Source: Candidatus Omnitrophota bacterium
GTDB taxonomy: Bacteria; Omnitrophota; Koll11; Gygaellales; Profunditerraquicolaceae
Direction of reading: 5' to 3'
DNA length: 7,437 bases
Assembly: GCA_025453435.1 (NCBI GenBank)
Contig: JALOQI010000022.1
Coordinates: 1-7,437 of the forward strand
Shown here: in pieces, positions 1-4,959 of the stretch
Layout: the number at the start of each line of letters is the position of its first letter
Numbering within the stretch: position 1 is the first letter of the stretch
Program-made: the position numbers and the translations under genes
The notes under the pieces: model-generated
Database searches by the model: none
Told to the model about the DNA's origin: nothing
The model's input: the letters and a program-made list of their open reading frames with translations, nothing else

Positions 1-349
1 AAAAATTGTCACCGCCCATTACAAGAAAGTCTCCCCTGAAAGATTCTCTTTTGAACACCAGATGCATGTCCCCGACTGCGCCAAGCCTGTCTTCAGGCGA
101 ACGGGTGAGATCGTTGACGATCTCGATCTTCAGAGGGATCTTCAGACCTTTCGCCCATTTTTTAAATGTGTCCGCGAAACGGGCGTTTGTCACTACGATC
201 ACCTTTGATACATCTTGCAGTTGCCGAACCTTCTCTATCAAATATTCTATTATAGGCTTTTTATTAACCTCAAGCAAAGGTTTAGGAAAATGTATTGTCC
301 TCGGATAAAGGCGGGTAGCGTAGCCTGCAGCAAGTATTAATACCTTCAT
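1..349 (-). CDS. Sugar-phosphate nucleotidyltransferase, N-terminal part (cut by window edge)
   Basis: The frame is open from an ATG at 349 to the left edge, giving 116 residues with no stop. Residues 6-26 carry the nucleotidyltransferase signature LAAGYATRL followed by PKPLLEV, with the substrate/phosphate-binding Arg13 and Lys23. Residues 110-116 read VMGGDNF, where Asp114 fits the metal-binding aspartate of the RmlA/GalU-like GT-A fold. These enzymes join a sugar-1-phosphate to an NTP to give an NDP-sugar and pyrophosphate in the cytoplasm, feeding polysaccharide or envelope synthesis. The sugar and nucleotide cannot be told from this fragment; glucose-1-phosphate thymidylyltransferase or mannose-1-phosphate guanylyltransferase type are both possible. 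The start lies 10 bp after the ptsI stop, so it is probably the distal gene of the PTS operon, although its ribosome-binding site is weak. Family call is secure; substrate unknown. Confidence 0.88.
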   Translation of the reverse strand, partial: MKVLILAAGYATRLYPRTIHFPKPLLEVNKKPIIEYLIEKVRQLQDVSKVIVVTNARFADTFKKWAKGLKIPLKIEIVNDLTRSPEDRLGAVGDMHLVFKRESFRGDFLVMGGDNF

Positions 350-359
350 CGCCCGGATC

Positions 360-2090
360 TCACTTGAGTATTTCCTTCAATTTCGACTGCATAAAAGATT
401 CGACGGCCTTGGCGGTGGTCAGGGTCATAGCTTCACCTGCGATCTTTTGCGCTTCGGACATTGTGATCGACCGCAGAATATATTTTATCTGCGGAACCGC
501 AAGAGATGGCATGCTGAATTCATCCAGGCCCAGGCCCAGAAGCACGAGCGTGAACAGCTCGTCTGAAGCCATTTCCCCGCACATCCCCACCCAGATATTA
601 TTTGCATGCGCCGCATCTATTATGTTCTTTATCATGCGCAGGACAGCCGGATGCGCAGGCTCATAAAGATAGGCCACTTTTTCGTTTGTGCGGTCGACCG
701 CAAGCGCGTACTGAATGAGGTCATTGGTGCCTATGGAGAAAAAGTCAACTTCTTTTGCAAGAAGGTCAGCGGTCATAGCAGCCGAAGGGACTTCTATCAT
801 GACCCCTACTTCCAGGTTTTCGTCAAAGGGCTGCCTTAATTTACGCAATTCTTCTTTGCATTCGTCTAATATGGTATTGGCCTGCTTTAGCTCTTCAATT
901 CCCGAGATCATGGGATACATAAGCTTGAGCTTGCCGTAAACCGAAGCCCGCAGTATCGCGCGAAGCTGCATCTTGAATATATCGGGATTCGCAAGGCAGA
1001 AACGTATCGCCCTCCAGCCAAGAAACGGCTTGATCTCCTTTGGCATATCGAACTGGGAAAGGAACTTATCGCCTCCGAGGTCAAGAGTCCTTATGATCAC
1101 GGGATCCGGCTTCATTTCCTCCGCGACATATTTATACGCGTGGAAATGCTCCTCCTCGGTTGGAGCGTCTTTGCGGTTCATGTAAAAAAATTCCGAGCGG
1201 TAAAGGCCTATACCCTGGCCGCCGTGTATTTTCACGGAAGGTATCTCATCCGGAAGTTCTATGTTGGCTGCGACGTTCACTGTCTTGCCGTCAAGAGTTA
1301 CCGCGGGAAGATCCTTGACCTGCAGGAACTTTTCCGCAACACCCCGCAGTTTCTGCTCCTCTTCGCGGTAGATCTTGAGCGTCTCTTCATCGGGATTGAT
1401 TATGACGACGCCCATCGTTCCGTCGACTATAAGAATGTCTCCCGTCTTTATTTTGCTGATGGACTCCCCGAGGCCGACTACAGCCGGGATCTCAAGAGAC
1501 TTTGCCATAATAGCGGTATGAGATGTCTTGCCTCCTATGTCCGTAACAAAAGCGCACACCATCTGCTTGTGCATAGCCGCGGTGTCCGAAGGCGAAAGGT
1601 CATGAGCGACAACTACCACTCTGTCCTGAAGGTCTTTCAGGCTGCGGTGCTCCTTGCCAAGGAGATTCCGCAGGACCCGCTTGCCGACGTCATTGAGATC
1701 GGATATGCGCTCGCGCAAATATTCGTCTTCTATCTTTGAAAAGACCTGTATATATTTCTTCAGGACTTCCGAGAATATGAACGGGACATTGACCTGGTCT
1801 TTTTTGAGCCGGGATATGACCTCCTCGATGAGCATCCGGTCCTCAAGGACCAGAAGATGCGCGTCAAAGATCTGCGCCTCTTCCTGACCCATCTCGGTTG
1901 CAATGCGCTTCTGCAGCTCAATTATTTCCTTGCGGGTAGCGATCAGTGATTCTTCAAACAGCTGTATCTGAACGGGTATCTCTTCGGGCTTGATCGGGGT
2001 CCTGGGTATATCGAACTCTTCTTTGCCGAACTTGTAAGCCGGCGCTATATTAATACCCGGAGCCGCGGCAATGCCTTTTAATGTGATCAT
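360..2090 (-). CDS. ptsI: PTS enzyme I (phosphoenolpyruvate-protein phosphotransferase)
   Basis: This 576-residue protein matches the usual length of enzyme I. It takes phosphate from phosphoenolpyruvate onto a histidine and passes it to HPr in the cytoplasm. The phosphohistidine motif GGKTSHTAIMAKS places the active histidine at residue 191. The C-terminal PEP-binding barrel is complete: GLYRSEFFY near 295-303, the signature DFFSIGTNDLIQYALAVDR at 449-467, and the catalytic cysteine in MCGEMASDE at Cys504. The N-terminal part (about 20-150) is the helical HPr-binding domain. The start codon overlaps the end of ptsH by 4 bp (ATGA), with a GAGG Shine-Dalgarno a few bases upstream, indicating translational coupling. 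No GAF domain is present, so this is the classical PtsI form rather than PtsP. All key residues are intact. Confidence 0.97.
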   Translation of the reverse strand: MITLKGIAAAPGINIAPAYKFGKEEFDIPRTPIKPEEIPVQIQLFEESLIATRKEIIELQKRIATEMGQEEAQIFDAHLLVLEDRMLIEEVISRLKKDQVNVPFIFSEVLKKYIQVFSKIEDEYLRERISDLNDVGKRVLRNLLGKEHRSLKDLQDRVVVVAHDLSPSDTAAMHKQMVCAFVTDIGGKTSHTAIMAKSLEIPAVVGLGESISKIKTGDILIVDGTMGVVIINPDEETLKIYREEEQKLRGVAEKFLQVKDLPAVTLDGKTVNVAANIELPDEIPSVKIHGGQGIGLYRSEFFYMNRKDAPTEEEHFHAYKYVAEEMKPDPVIIRTLDLGGDKFLSQFDMPKEIKPFLGWRAIRFCLANPDIFKMQLRAILRASVYGKLKLMYPMISGIEELKQANTILDECKEELRKLRQPFDENLEVGVMIEVPSAAMTADLLAKEVDFFSIGTNDLIQYALAVDRTNEKVAYLYEPAHPAVLRMIKNIIDAAHANNIWVGMCGEMASDELFTLVLLGLGLDEFSMPSLAVPQIKYILRSITMSEAQKIAGEAMTLTTAKAVESFMQSKLKEILK

Positions 2091-2356
2091 GTATCTGCCT
2101 CGCAGCTTATAACTTTTTCAAGCTCGGATATCGCGGCCTCGGCGTCTTTGCCGTCCGCTTCGATGACTATCTGCGTGCCTTGTTCAGCGCCGAGCATAAG
2201 TATCCCCATTATTGATTTGCCGTTGACCTTTTCGTCGTTATACATCACGGTTACCCTTGAGTCGAATTTATTGGCCACCTGCACGAATAAAGCGGCCGGC
2301 CGCGCGTGCAGCCCCTGCTTATTCTTGACTATGACTTCTTTTTTTATCACCGGCAT
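2087..2356 (-). CDS. ptsH: PTS phosphocarrier protein HPr
   Basis: This 89-residue protein is the size of HPr. The active-site motif GLHARPAA puts the phosphorylatable histidine at residue 17, equivalent to His15 of model HPr proteins. A second regulatory site is also kept: VNGKSIMGILML places Ser48 at the position of Ser46, the residue phosphorylated by HPr kinase/phosphorylase. HPr carries phosphate from enzyme I to EIIA proteins; the serine site suggests an additional ATP-dependent regulatory input, though no hprK is in the window. The start overlaps the yvcK stop by one base (TAATG), with GAGGAA upstream, and the stop overlaps ptsI by 4 bp. It is therefore tightly coupled on both sides. 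Because both His and Ser sites are present, this is HPr and not the His-less paralogue Crh. Confidence 0.97.
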   Translation of the reverse strand: MPVIKKEVIVKNKQGLHARPAALFVQVANKFDSRVTVMYNDEKVNGKSIMGILMLGAEQGTQIVIEADGKDAEAAISELEKVISCEADT

Positions 2357-3594
2357 TATATTTCCTCGAGAAGATCCAGGATCATCCTGGCCAATTTGAT
2401 CGGATCATGGCGGATAAAATCCTGTATCAGAATAGTGTCGTCTTCTATCACCCGGTAGCCCATCTGCTCTATTTTCCTGCGGTCGTTGACTACCTGGAAC
2501 GCCTGCTCCGACGTATAGCGGCTGAGCTGATCCGAGGGGATCTTGCCGGTATTGACGATGCAGTAATCTATAAGAGCGGGATGCGAATGTTCGATCAGCG
2601 CCTTGAGATGATTCGACGCCGAATAGCCGTCAGTTTCTCCCGGCTGGGTCATCACATTGCAAACGTAGACCTTTATCGCACGAGATGCGGCGATGGCTCC
2701 GGTTATATCTTTTATCAAAAGATTCGGTATTATGCTTGTATACAAAGACCCCGGGCCCAGGACAATAAGATCCGCCTCGCGTATGGCGCGCAGAGCTTCG
2801 GGCGTGGCCTCCGAGGCTTCGGGCTTCAGAAAAACTCTTTCTATGGGTCTATTGGCCTTGGGTATTTTATATTCGCCTTCGGTCACAGAGCCGTCTTTGT
2901 GAGAAGCAGCAAGGACCACATTGTTCAAAGTCGAAGGGATGACCTGGCCGCGCAACGCCAATACCTTGCTGGTCTCTCTTATGGCCTTTTCGAAATCCCC
3001 CGTAAGCCTGGTCATAACCGTTATAAAAAGATTGCCGAAGTTATGGCCTGCAAGCTCTGAGCCCTGGTCGAACCTGAACTGAAAAAGATCGCGCATCATG
3101 GTTGATGCGTCCGCAAGAGCTACAAGACAGTTGCGTATATCTCCCGGCGGCAGGATATCGAACTGCTGGCGCAGCCTGCCGCTTGATCCGCCGTCGTCAG
3201 CCACTGTAACGATCGCGGTTATATTAGACGTATATTCCTTAAGGCCCGTTAAAAGCGTGGATAATCCCGTGCCTCCGCCGACAGCTACGATCTTGGGGCC
3301 GCGCGAGAGCTGCTTGCGCTGATAGAGTATATCAACCAGCTCGTCCTGCCTGGATACCGGTATTATTGCAGCAATGAATGCCTGCATCAGGCGCTTTACG
3401 CCCATTATCAGTATGATGACCCCAAGAAACAGGATTATCATATCCAGGACGCGTATGATAAAGAACTGGCGCGACTGCAGGCCGCTGGACCCGATCACAA
3501 GAAGGACCGCGCCGAATGCGGACAACCCCATCCAGCGCTTGATCCCTATACCAGGGTAGAGCCACTTCAAGATTCGTGTGATCTGAGTGAGCAT
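2356..3594 (-). CDS. yvcK: YvcK/CofD-like gluconeogenesis factor with N-terminal membrane anchor
   Basis: The 412-residue product has the YvcK family core starting near residue 100. Visible motifs are KIVAVGGGTGLSTLL (101-115), TVADDGGSSGRLR (130-142), PPGDIRNCL (149-157), HNFGNLFI, and VLGPGSLYTSIIPNLL further on. YvcK proteins bind UDP-sugars and, in Bacillus and mycobacteria, are needed for growth on gluconeogenic carbon sources and for normal peptidoglycan supply; they are related to the CofD transferase. About 95 residues precede the core, including two hydrophobic stretches (about 22-39 and 45-67) that look like membrane helices, an extension absent from the roughly 317-residue Bacillus protein. 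The start has AGGA just upstream and lies 8 bp after the ptsN stop. Neighbouring ptsN, ptsH and ptsI suggest a link to PTS-based carbon control. The exact biochemical reaction is not established for this family. Confidence 0.93.
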   Translation of the reverse strand: MLTQITRILKWLYPGIGIKRWMGLSAFGAVLLVIGSSGLQSRQFFIIRVLDMIILFLGVIILIMGVKRLMQAFIAAIIPVSRQDELVDILYQRKQLSRGPKIVAVGGGTGLSTLLTGLKEYTSNITAIVTVADDGGSSGRLRQQFDILPPGDIRNCLVALADASTMMRDLFQFRFDQGSELAGHNFGNLFITVMTRLTGDFEKAIRETSKVLALRGQVIPSTLNNVVLAASHKDGSVTEGEYKIPKANRPIERVFLKPEASEATPEALRAIREADLIVLGPGSLYTSIIPNLLIKDITGAIAASRAIKVYVCNVMTQPGETDGYSASNHLKALIEHSHPALIDYCIVNTGKIPSDQLSRYTSEQAFQVVNDRRKIEQMGYRVIEDDTILIQDFIRHDPIKLARMILDLLEEI

Positions 3595-3602
3595 CGTTCC
3601 TG

Positions 3603-4070
3603 CTAAATTTTTTCGTCTTCCTGGCTGATGACCTTGACGATCGCTTTCTCATCAACGCAATTGCGCAGGTTGTCGCGAAAGTATTTATCTTTAAACAGAC
3701 GGGAAATGCGGGCTAAAGCCTTCAGGTGAGGGCCGGCCGAATCCTGGGCGGCGAGAAGCATGAAGAATATATACACTGGCTCGCCGTCAAGCGAATCGAA
3801 ATCTACGCCCTTGCGCGACAGGGCGAACGCCCCTACCAGTTTTGATACGCTGTCGGTCTTGGCATGAGGGATAGCTATGCCCTGACCGATTGCGGTCGAG
3901 CCGAGAGACTCGCGCTCCATTAGCGCATCTATTACCTTGCTGCGGTTTGACTTGTCAACCTCGCCCGCCGATATCAAAAGATCCGCCAGCTCTTTTATTA
4001 CGTCTTCTTTTTTTGTGGACTTGATATCAGCCTGGATGGCTGTTTTGGAAAGGAAATCCATTATTTTCAT
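3603..4070 (-). CDS. ptsN: PTS EIIA component, nitrogen-regulatory/fructose type (PtsN-like)
   Basis: The product is a 155-residue, single-domain EIIA of the fructose-mannitol/Ntr family. The phosphorylation motif GIAIPHAKTD places the active histidine at residue 69, preceded by the family-typical RESLGSTAIGQG. A second conserved histidine lies in GPHLKALA at about 115. In Proteobacteria PtsN receives phosphate from a PTS-Ntr chain and controls nitrogen, potassium and envelope functions instead of importing sugar. I chose the ATG at 4070 because it has AAGGAG 8 bp upstream; the frame can be extended to a TTG at 4097, but that would place the Shine-Dalgarno inside the gene. No EIIB, EIIC or rpoN is visible here. 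The gene begins the ptsN-yvcK-ptsH-ptsI run, 72 bp after tRNA-Gly. A fructose-type transport EIIA cannot be excluded without the rest of the genome. Confidence 0.92.
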   Translation of the reverse strand: MKIMDFLSKTAIQADIKSTKKEDVIKELADLLISAGEVDKSNRSKVIDALMERESLGSTAIGQGIAIPHAKTDSVSKLVGAFALSRKGVDFDSLDGEPVYIFFMLLAAQDSAGPHLKALARISRLFKDKYFRDNLRNCVDEKAIVKVISQEDEKI

Positions 4071-4078
4071 ACAGCTGT

Positions 4079-4084
4079 CTCCTT
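4079..4084 (-). promoter_or_regulatory. Ribosome-binding site deciding the ptsN start
   Basis: AAGGAG on the minus strand, 8 bases upstream of the ATG at 4070. It favours this ATG over the upstream in-frame TTG at 4097. Confidence 0.8.
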
Positions 4085-4142
4085 TGTGCCCCTGCAATCA
4101 GGACAGAGATACGCACGAACACGAGTTGTATCGAAATTTTCA

Positions 4143-4215
4143 AGCGGGAGACGGGGGTCGAACCCGCGACAACTACCTTGGCAAGGTAGCACTCTACCAA
4201 CTGAGTTACTCCCGC
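4143..4215 (-). tRNA. tRNA-Gly (anticodon GCC)
   Basis: The 73-nt gene folds as a full cloverleaf. The acceptor stem is GCGGGAG with CTCCCGC, the D arm is ACTC...GAGT, and the anticodon stem CTACC/GGTAG encloses the loop TTGCCAA with anticodon GCC. The T arm is GCGGG TTCGACC CCCGT, with one G-U pair. The discriminator base is U, as usual for glycine tRNAs. CCA is not encoded, so a CCA-adding enzyme must complete the end. It starts 4 nt after the stop of a small ORF and precedes ptsN by 72 nt on the same strand. Confidence 0.97.
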
Positions 4216-4219
4216 AAAA

Positions 4220-4390
4220 TCATATCCGTATTATTATTACTATGATACTGACGCATAAAACTATCAAAGTGCCTATGAGCAGCAAAGCGGCCAGGACATA
4301 CCATCCGGATTTTTCTCCCGCCTCTTCACGGATCTTCTTCGCAAGACCCTTAACCGAAAACATCGCCTGGGGACCGGATATATTACCCAT
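4220..4390 (-). CDS. Small single-span membrane protein, unrecognised
   Basis: This 56-residue ORF starts at ATG 4390 and ends with TGA at 4220-4222. I do not recognise the family. The N-terminal half (about residues 10-29) is charged and probably helical (VKGLAKKIREEAGEKSG). From Trp30 onward the protein is almost wholly hydrophobic (YVLAALLLIGTLIVL, then CVSIIVIIIRI), consistent with one C-terminal transmembrane helix ending in Arg-Ile, and the N-terminal half probably cytoplasmic. It has only a weak purine-rich leader (AAAAAAGATA) as ribosome-binding site. An internal ATG at codon 10 (4363) is an alternative start. The ORF occupies nearly the whole 190-bp gap between tRNA-Leu and tRNA-Gly, ending 4 nt before the latter. 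Evidence that it is a gene: position, fill of the gap, and coherent membrane-protein composition. No function can be assigned. Confidence 0.6.
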   Translation of the reverse strand: MGNISGPQAMFSVKGLAKKIREEAGEKSGWYVLAALLLIGTLIVLCVSIIVIIIRI

Positions 4391-4405
4391 TATCTTTTTT
4401 ATTTA

Positions 4406-4487
4406 TGGGCGGAAGAGGATTTGAACCTCCAAGGGTTTCCCCAATAGCTCCTAAGGCTATCGTGTCTGCCAATTCCACCATCCGCCC
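4406..4487 (-). tRNA. tRNA-Leu (anticodon UAG)
   Basis: The 82-nt gene has acceptor strands GGGCGGA and TCCGCCC with discriminator A. The D arm is GTG...CAC, and the anticodon stem ATAGC/GCTAT encloses loop CTTAGGA with anticodon TAG, read as UAG. A long variable arm (TGGGGAAACCC region) marks a type II tRNA, as expected for leucine. The T arm is GGAGG TTCAAAT CCTCT, with four clear pairs. CCA is not encoded. It lies between the tandem repeat array and the small membrane-protein ORF, all on one strand. Confidence 0.96.
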
Positions 4488-4518
4488 GGATTAACAATGT
4501 GGTATGGCAATGTAACGA

Positions 4519-4831
4519 CCGCGAAGCGGTTGCGATATACGTGAGCTGAGCCCCAAGCTATTACTTCATGGGGCGAAATCCCGCATGCACGTATGATAAT
4601 TTATGCGGGACTCCCGCGAAGCGGCAGCGAGTTAAATGAGCTGAGTCCCCATCTATTACTTCCAGGGACGAAATCCCACATGCGCGTCAGATTACTTAGT
4701 GGGACTCCCGCGAAGCGGTTGCGATATACGTGAGCTGAGCCCCCAATCTATTACTTAAGGGGGCGAAATCCCGCATGCACGTATGATTATTTATGCGGGA
4801 CTCCCGCGAAGCGGTTGCGATATACGTGAGC
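4519..4831. repeat. Tandem array of ~95-bp structured repeats (three full units and one partial)
   Basis: This array fills most of the 339-bp gene-free gap between tRNA-Leu and tRNA-Lys. Units start at 4519, 4614, 4708 and 4804 (lengths 95, 94, 96 and a 28-bp partial). Each full unit has three inverted repeats on the plus strand. The first is CCGC-GAA-GCGG at the unit start. The second is a G(C/T)CCC / GGG(A/G)C stem with a 14-15 nt loop containing CTATTACTT: 4550-4554 with 4570-4574, 4645-4649 with 4665-4669, and 4739-4744 with 4759-4764. The third is TCCC(G/A)C / G(C/T)GGGA: 4579-4586 with 4603-4610, 4674-4679 with 4699-4704, and 4769-4776 with 4793-4800. Units 1 and 3 differ at only about six positions; unit 2 is much more diverged but keeps every stem. 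There is no ORF, T-tract terminator or CRISPR layout. Function unknown; a structured RNA, a small mobile palindromic element, or a recombinogenic repeat are all possible. Confidence 0.93.
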
Positions 4832-4899
4832 CTCCCGCGACTCGAACGCGGCACACCTACCTTAAAAGGGTAGTGCTCTACCAGATGAGCTAGAGGCCC
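4827..4899 (-). tRNA. tRNA-Lys (anticodon UUU)
   Basis: The 73-nt cloverleaf has acceptor GGGCCTC paired with GAGGCTC (one G-U pair) and discriminator A. The D arm is GCTC ATCTGGTA GAGC, the anticodon stem CTACC/GGTAG encloses loop CTTTTAA with anticodon TTT, and the T arm is CCGCG TTCGAGT CGCGG. CCA is not encoded. Its last five bases (4827-4831) coincide with the end of the partial fourth repeat of the adjacent array. Its first eleven bases recur as a direct repeat 55 bp upstream. The gene itself appears intact. Confidence 0.97.
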
Positions 4900-4906
4900 T
4901 ATTTAC

Positions 4907-4954
4907 GAAGCCTCCTTAGTCCCTGGGAGCGAAGCGACCAGGGGCTAGAGGCCC
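4907..4954 (-). repeat. tRNA-Lys-like remnant: duplicated tRNA 5' end plus acceptor-like 3' strand
   Basis: On the minus strand, GGGCCTCTAGC (4954-4944) is an exact copy of the first 11 nt of tRNA-Lys (4899-4889). Downstream, GAGGCTT (4914-4908) resembles the tRNA 3' acceptor strand GAGGCTC and can pair with GGGCCTC using two G-U pairs. Between them, where the D, anticodon and T arms should be, lies only a hairpin. This may be a collapsed tRNA-Lys duplicate or a hairpin inserted beside a short duplication. The 11-bp match is seen directly; the remnant reading is inference. Confidence 0.5.
4921..4943. repeat. GCGAAGC-centred hairpin between frr and tRNA-Lys
   Basis: CCCTGG (4921-4926) and CCAGGG (4938-4943) form a 6-bp stem. 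Inside it lies GA-GCGAAGC-GA, so on the plus strand the stem would continue through two stackable G-A mismatches into the GCGAAGC mini-hairpin (4929-4935). Neither strand has a following T-run, so it is not a standard intrinsic terminator for frr. The same GCGAAGC core occurs in every unit of the nearby array. Confidence 0.75.
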
Positions 4955-4959
4955 ATAGC

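Noticed and set aside
1140..1739. 199-codon plus-strand ORF opposite ptsI
   Set aside because: It is wholly antisense to an intact enzyme I gene, has no recognisable motif, and looks like a mirror of the codon bias of the real gene.
2407..3060. 217-codon plus-strand ORF opposite yvcK
   Set aside because: Entirely antisense to a well-supported yvcK; the composition is that of a shadow frame and no domain is visible.
3332..3655. 107-codon minus-strand ORF spanning the ptsN-yvcK junction
   Set aside because: It is out of frame with both conserved genes and is rich in Arg, Ser and Pro without any family signature.
4086..4424. Plus-strand ORF crossing tRNA-Gly and part of tRNA-Leu
   Set aside because: It reads through the antisense of structural RNA genes and of the small membrane ORF, so it is not a credible protein.
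4519..4831. CRISPR array
   Set aside because: The units are ~95 bp and similar over their whole length, so there are no unique spacers between short identical repeats, and no cas gene is present.
4911..4917. AAGGAGG on the minus strand as a ribosome-binding site for a hidden gene
   Set aside because: No ATG, GTG or TTG lies at a suitable distance; the sequence soon enters tRNA-Lys. It is better explained as part of the tRNA-like remnant.
4921..4943. Intrinsic terminator after frr
   Set aside because: The hairpin is convincing but neither strand carries a T-run after it; on the minus strand it is followed by GACTAAGG.
4519..4954. Phage or integrative element attachment site at tRNA-Lys
   Set aside because: Repeats touch both ends of the tRNA, but no integrase, excisionase or cargo gene lies in the window, so an att site cannot be claimed.
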